DNA of 22,961 nucleotides from JAKSSE01 sp045597645 (GTDB lineage: Bacteria; Bacillota; Clostridia; Lachnospirales; Lachnospiraceae), in NCBI GenBank assembly GCA_045597645.1, contig JAZLKM010000071.1, positions 1 to 22,961 of the forward strand, read 5' to 3'. Below the pieces are notes generated by a model, which saw nothing but the letters and a program-made list of their open reading frames with translations, was not told where the DNA came from and did no database searches. The position numbers and the translations under genes are program-made. Shown here piece by piece: positions 21,301-22,961 of the stretch. The first letter of the stretch is position 1. Every line of letters begins with the position of its first letter.

Positions 21301-22961
21301 AGGCTCCGCTTACTGCAGCAAATTACAAAGACCCGGCTGTTGCAAAAGAATATGGAAGAAATGGACTTGGTATATACAACTCCGCAGACAGTTCTGTAGA
21401 GGGCTTTGGTACATACACAGATGTAAAGACCAAAACCTTGGGAGGCTCACTTACCTGGGATTACACTGAGGCCGCAGGTGTGCGCACCTACGCTTATCAG
21501 CCGGTATATTACTACATTCATGACCCGTCAGCCGCGCCGAACTACAAGGACAAGGCAGGCGTACTGAAGGTTACAATAGACCCGAAAATTGTGTCAATTA
21601 AGCCTCTGTCAGCGGTGTTTGAGAAGACCTATGATGGCACAGCTGTACTTACCGCCAAGAATATTAATGAGTTTAGGACACCTAACAAGTACTTTAAGGT
21701 GGAGGGACTCATAGGCGAGGACCAGAACAACATGACGGCTAAGTTCACTGGAAACTACAACTACCCGCATGTAGACACTGCAACAGCTATTGATGTGAAT
21801 GTATCTGGTATTGAGTCAGTAACCGATCGTAATGCCAATTTCAACTATATAGTGGCTTCTTCGAGTGAGAATGTGCAGTTTTCTGGAAAAATTGTACCAA
21901 GACCGATACACATCAACTGGAAGTATGCGGCATCAGGCGTGGACGAGAATAAGCCTAAAGAGACAGATGCCGAACCTAATTACTTCAAGTACATATATGA
22001 TGGCAGTACTAAGGCACCATATCCATATATCGTAGCAGATGTAAATCCTGGAACCGAAGATAACGAGAAGGGAGTGCTCGCTGCGGATACAAGCTATGTG
22101 TCAGTAGCACCTACTGGAGCTCAGACTAATGTGGGTAGCTACACAGCTCAGGCTGACGTACAAGTATCAACGGGCAGCGCGTCAAATAAGACGGACTACA
22201 AGATCGCAGACGATGGCGAAGAGGATCTGACGAAGTGCGCCTATAAGATAGTAGTTAGAGACATCCCACTCGTGCTGGTATCAAGAACTGTAGAATACGA
22301 TGGCACTAATCAGGGGCTTGTGGCGTTGACAGATGATACCCTGAAGGCCTTGGGTGCAGATCCGGCACTTCCAGATGCAAGCCGTAATATTATTACATTT
22401 GTCACCAATACTACACATAAGGATGCAGGTACTTACAATGATATTCAGGTCGTAGTAGGCAGCATCAAGATAATGACTCCTGGTGCGGATGGCAAAAATA
22501 TAACAGGTAACTATAGCTTCACCTATCCAACATCAGAGCTTAAGATTACCCCCAGAAAGGTTACAGTAGATGGCATTACCGCTACTACAAAGGAGTACGA
22601 CGCCAGTGTCGATGCCACTAGTATTCTTGACTTTACAGGCGTTACATTCCAGCGATTAGTGTCAGGGGATACGTTGACTCTCGATACAACTAAAGTTACT
22701 GGAGCCTTTGCGAATGCAAATGTGGGAAATGATAAAGTGATTACCCTTACCTACAATGGTGGCGCTATAGCAGGAGCATTGAGTGGCGCATCAGCAGCTA
22801 ACTATGAGCTTGTCGCAGGACCTGTGGAAGGAGTGTATTCACAGACATCAACTACTGGAAATATCACACCTGCTACGCTGACAGTAAAGCCGGTTGGATT
22901 CAACACGATTGACTATACATATGGTGAGTCACTGCCGGCAGCATTTTCTAATACAGCCGTA
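12399..22961 (+). CDS. Giant secreted repeat protein (adhesin-like), partial at right edge
   Basis: One open frame of 3521 codons with no stop up to the window edge, so the C-terminus and any sorting signal are not visible. Residues 1-37 resemble a signal peptide: KDRLRRG, a hydrophobic core, cleavage after MALA. Segments in order: fibronectin-III-like (about 138-218); Ig-like (248-348); Flg_new/InlB-like with GYNFGGWF and VYAKW (349-425); Ig-like with YQWYK and DSGTYKVKV (428-527); MBG-like (528-620); a repeat with YTGTAIEP and DYTVSYTSN (628-704); YDG-like units (705-887). A long middle of InlB- and MucBP-like repeats follows (GYTFIGW near 1467; Tyr-rich strands), then Ig-like (near 2837) and YDG/MBG repeats to the edge. 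It is likely extracellular, for adhesion or surface shielding; the binding target is unknown. ATG 12399 has GGAG nine bases upstream; the in-frame ATG at 12390 is an alternative. Confidence 0.9.
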   Translation, partial: MSNRSLKDRLRRGVALILDVVLLTSTCVQTQPNMALASESGCVITIDGYTADNSGTMPVFTVPYGYNQTAEHPADNSTSWIKLDGEKPNDLGYSLDNNTDTMTPDTPVEPGDYYLHAFPELSVDFGTVQIKIVADTLPAPNNITWGSDYNYVVSWDIDTNTTSGIAYDTSKIASYTVRLYKGGSDTPLSTKTTADNTKSIDFTDIITGPSGGFDTYSVDVMANTADAVHYNSGATSDKSSAYLSKDTTAPTIVGGSFAFDNGSFTGKAYDEESGLYGYAFATADSLALDAAQWTDITSSGKGVVGSATEPYIANQTVTASGAYKFYVKDKDNVVKAGGASPVVIDIAKVTYNDYYNGGSGTHEAAKVVYVNTTDGATPLLTPVRNGYNFGGWFTDSSYTTPAGADIAQGTVSDISVYAKWEKSDISAVVTSSNPAMSDPSGMTYNGTGSIDVAVTAPGALSYTYQWYKENSQGTFEAISGATGVSLATSNVSDSGTYKVKVTWDEAAGADGYVESAPITIKINKKQATITPRLIDAFVVNFGDDIPGQDKFTYDVSGLENAETKETAGIISPENPFETDYTPSTPAGATGNISLSAGKAFEAPNYSFDYAVGTFTVASRTISAADIEITLAQESETLDTYKYTGTAIEPTVTVTRNADGTAYVENTDYTVSYTSNVSVGTATATVTFKNNYIGSFDKTFSIVKAEYASDVALAGDVFTTVDGIPQFMYDGENHRLAYSVSNNPESGSITWHFRPEGSARGENETSTPPTNAGDYIVYATIAQTTSYTSVDTADKKFTIKKRPITIESESGTWVYDGFKHTIVDIKDAKITGEEPLFASGEGFQYKYATGEITNYGTASNTIAYAFASGTDPNNYDVTEVPGTLEITKATLAEPAGEDWSSSTPATATWIAVSRDNLDIEYKLQLYRVTKEGGVDVYTAVDAGAVTTSDTSYDFSSIIHADLEAHGVDGANGVPSEGYTYTVQTIPAGGAAVENYKPSAMPAPKAANKRTYATRVEVTYDSDTVDDAYFWINGAAVRNKQYMIQGESLNIARVRKHGYSYMGWQGVDDEGMLSYSMDYDYDTLYLMMGGRTNVDMQIKARGSDESPSVDTFIADAASDANKSSDKQSVVIEFKAHDSLGLTKLQIANSNEYKDIGKAITINEGTNISETTADGIVINYTYRQKGDKWVIEGTATVTEAGEYNLIVWDNNEITGAKMARKFAVKTEYIDNEDGTKTPVSREYFVPVSVYKVTFAKGTAGASPVENKGYPEYTLKLNNQDIILPDIKGKLLAPGYTFTNFSGASTGLYPNGGKYTANKSDTLTALWSDETYTYTVHYFYQPMDEITGKAKVDVNGDPAYEEDLGATTQFTAAYDTTVTSALGKIQKNRVGFVRDDAKNDSITILGESDTNVINVYYKRAAHTITYQYKKVGDSTYTVFETKEYAYGDKVEPYGDGVGEKPSQAGYTFIGWSYGDSGKTPVTMPEQNLIATGYFEPNATKYVIDYYYENLTGDAYVLDHSEDRYTYTDGTIDANGDYIYKSAVHNAVIDLTKFGAPEIEGFTYKTTASNNGACSSEPPASAVTSGRVDATSGNTLHVAYYYTRNKYKITLNVYLGRTNAPIYTHTFADIKYGTPFEAPYKSAAEYEVYDQENWTNSKTAEEMKGYELSNIADWSTGEAPTTMPAGNITLNRDYVSTTQCPYDIIIYYEKVEGSFVRFSEQALTQYENEGKDVVIHKTVADGATLTEESIKNIYPELSYYELDVTQLEKASGTVTDPAQNSGNRMTLEVYFRRPICSTTITYKYYDPGLEQTITIGTLTKTGKWNTYYDPEIGLFYGDGGANGTAAANTSSTPESKWVFTPARIKTKPDSQGIYESGVGAGFTEGNSVPIVVDAEGRLILTADGKPAGTGGTNIEDFDFSNISMSTISYSGRYRNENGNYEYPASSVAVANVNDPILNSIKYGGETKDLKNYCTVTYVRSKQGGYVGHYYIDINYRSDELTRYKTDIGNGSDIKKQLTVQIDNCDDSSFNGTYKVRIANIEDLCTDYTVDEAGKITSSTPKSDIKKFTYTNPTTGKSQEVYLTKPGVDICGMGEEYAEQFADSYLYIADPQNSIFWGNSFHKGYWNSYRDILDDDAKKLLADYKTVQENKYNENPAGTDYDRVYSDAYIYSYTNSYVAVVTGPFEQTIYYRYADPTYLVYNLYGMTYNCYYSKNTLTHIAADKTDTKFKAFFDPTTPAGSEIVWYKDSGYRTLADDFTITTSTTLFGRYEKATYTGYHYVFYELANPVKIAGVDYKYLSMDQIEALIAGGDTTYTKIDDTETIYYDTEFRDSENKPVQKAFAGHRYTYKHNGDTILIARQIPELSSSEVMKLDYKDAIYTDGIYGFEYDGTEENKIMAFCQYAPEDLKAHYRRKTFKLTWDFNDKDAYLNKRTDDFEEEVGYNSDLATRAPSPERAGYIINESQKWKYYKKETDGTLTELSPQPIHMPDYEIVAVAQWVPTTFDYDVYHYFQKNNQTYETDKVKDLGGKALGATDYTFMLNGVDVGTTKVITSGQNYAAYELDTGVIAYYAGTLSGSEFKATSSDLLGIKQHVVASDSAALKSEDEYSCDKYKLASITNLFEKIDTSMYEYDFTVHRIADNIRNLHVDDVEEANRKYQADVDMDLGLYYRRTAGCVIVIEPMVTDDARLTTDAQAASPLPTGITAIGAGGYNYGIGATLSVDVAKGYDFVGWYDEATYNTAFSAFKAQATETDFARFLNANDGTYERVTATSMDVPTTASRTVYVAVTAPKAVKKPNVAIKNNKLSYSYGYAAEADNVISMSVDMSSVGAEQAVYHVKSYQWYSIAADGTNKKIIDGATSANLNITHDLADNAGEYNFFCEIEVERTDNGRSIKCDARTRTDDDGSPVYGDPAAPSKITGYTGDRTNNPVTVVQADIIVEEGLYHGTYDQAAHGAILTVKSGPGDCEVYFSTKAPLTAANYKDPAVAKEYGRNGLGIYNSADSSVEGFGTYTDVKTKTLGGSLTWDYTEAAGVRTYAYQPVYYYIHDPSAAPNYKDKAGVLKVTIDPKIVSIKPLSAVFEKTYDGTAVLTAKNINEFRTPNKYFKVEGLIGEDQNNMTAKFTGNYNYPHVDTATAIDVNVSGIESVTDRNANFNYIVASSSENVQFSGKIVPRPIHINWKYAASGVDENKPKETDAEPNYFKYIYDGSTKAPYPYIVADVNPGTEDNEKGVLAADTSYVSVAPTGAQTNVGSYTAQADVQVSTGSASNKTDYKIADDGEEDLTKCAYKIVVRDIPLVLVSRTVEYDGTNQGLVALTDDTLKALGADPALPDASRNIITFVTNTTHKDAGTYNDIQVVVGSIKIMTPGADGKNITGNYSFTYPTSELKITPRKVTVDGITATTKEYDASVDATSILDFTGVTFQRLVSGDTLTLDTTKVTGAFANANVGNDKVITLTYNGGAIAGALSGASAANYELVAGPVEGVYSQTSTTGNITPATLTVKPVGFNTIDYTYGESLPAAFSNTAV
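13443..13980 (+). other. Flg_new/InlB-like and Ig-like domains in the giant protein
   Basis: Residues 349-425 carry the InlB-B/Flg_new pattern: a beta strand, PVRNGYNFGGWF, an Asp/Ser/Thr loop, and VYAKW at the end. Residues 428-527 show an Ig-like fold: paired strands, YQWYK, and DSGTYKVKVT, in which the Asp-x-Gly-x-Tyr corner is typical. Both are common stalk or presentation domains in Firmicutes surface proteins. Confidence 0.75.
16650..16872 (+). other. InlB-like repeat in the middle of the giant protein
   Basis: Residues 1418-1492 begin HTITYQYKKVGDS and contain EYAYGDKVEPYG, the hallmark AGYTFIGW and TMPEQNLIATGYF. The neighbours on both sides (starting VHYFYQP, YVIDYYYENLTG, YDIIIYYEKVEG) look like diverged relatives with MucBP-like character. 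Confidence 0.65.
21600..22961 (+). other. YDG/MBG repeat block near the right edge
   Basis: The YDG motif or its variant begins units at residues 3078 (KTYDGTAVL), 3200 (YIYDGSTKAPY), 3300 (VEYDGTNQG) and 3400 (KEYDASVDATS). The last three are exactly 300 bp apart. The units end in strands such as NYSFTYPTSELKITPRKV. A further MBG-like unit begins at the edge with YTYGESLPAAFS, so the stalk continues beyond the window. Confidence 0.7.

Overview
The window looks like a chromosomal segment of a low-to-moderate GC Gram-positive bacterium of the Bacillota. The protein style (lipoproteins with short Lys-rich signal peptides, strong GGAGG ribosome sites, frequent GTG and TTG starts, giant Ig/InlB-like surface proteins) fits Lachnospiraceae best. 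The phylum is fairly secure; the family is inference.

Layout. (1) Positions 1-960 are non-coding: 15 full copies of a strictly 62-bp tandem repeat, entered mid-array at the left edge. They place the palindrome TGTACA every 30/32 bp. (2) Positions 1003-3471 hold a promoter and a three-gene polar amino-acid ABC importer: lipoprotein receptor, permease and ATPase. The ATPase appears to start at ATT. Its last 99 bp overlap the end of a convergent degV gene. (3) degV (minus) and a MerR-family regulator (plus) diverge from a compact region where two promoters share overlapping -10 boxes; each has a 19-bp spacer holding a dyad. (4) An SseB-domain protein follows. (5) An oligopeptide importer operon oppB-C-D-F-A runs from 5955 to 11829, with a leader promoter and an attenuator-like hairpin, and ends in a strong bidirectional terminator. 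Its receptor OppA appears circularly permuted: the block that normally forms the C-terminus sits just after the lipoprotein linker, and the protein stops where that block would normally begin. (6) Positions 11892-12216 are gene-free and densely palindromic. Two elements there share a 37-nt core of two triloop hairpins, closed by outer stems of different sequence that still pair; this is internal covariation. (7) From 12399 to the right edge a single open frame of at least 3521 codons encodes a secreted giant protein built of Ig-like, InlB/Flg_new-like, MBG/YDG-like and other beta-rich repeats. Its C-terminus lies outside the window.

How it fits together: two nutrient importers (amino acids, peptides), a fatty-acid-binding DegV protein next to a probable ligand-sensing regulator, and a giant surface protein give a nutrient-uptake and surface-interaction picture of a gut or rumen type anaerobe. 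The strongest candidates for something undescribed are the permuted OppA, the covarying three-way-junction elements, and the helically phased TGTACA array.
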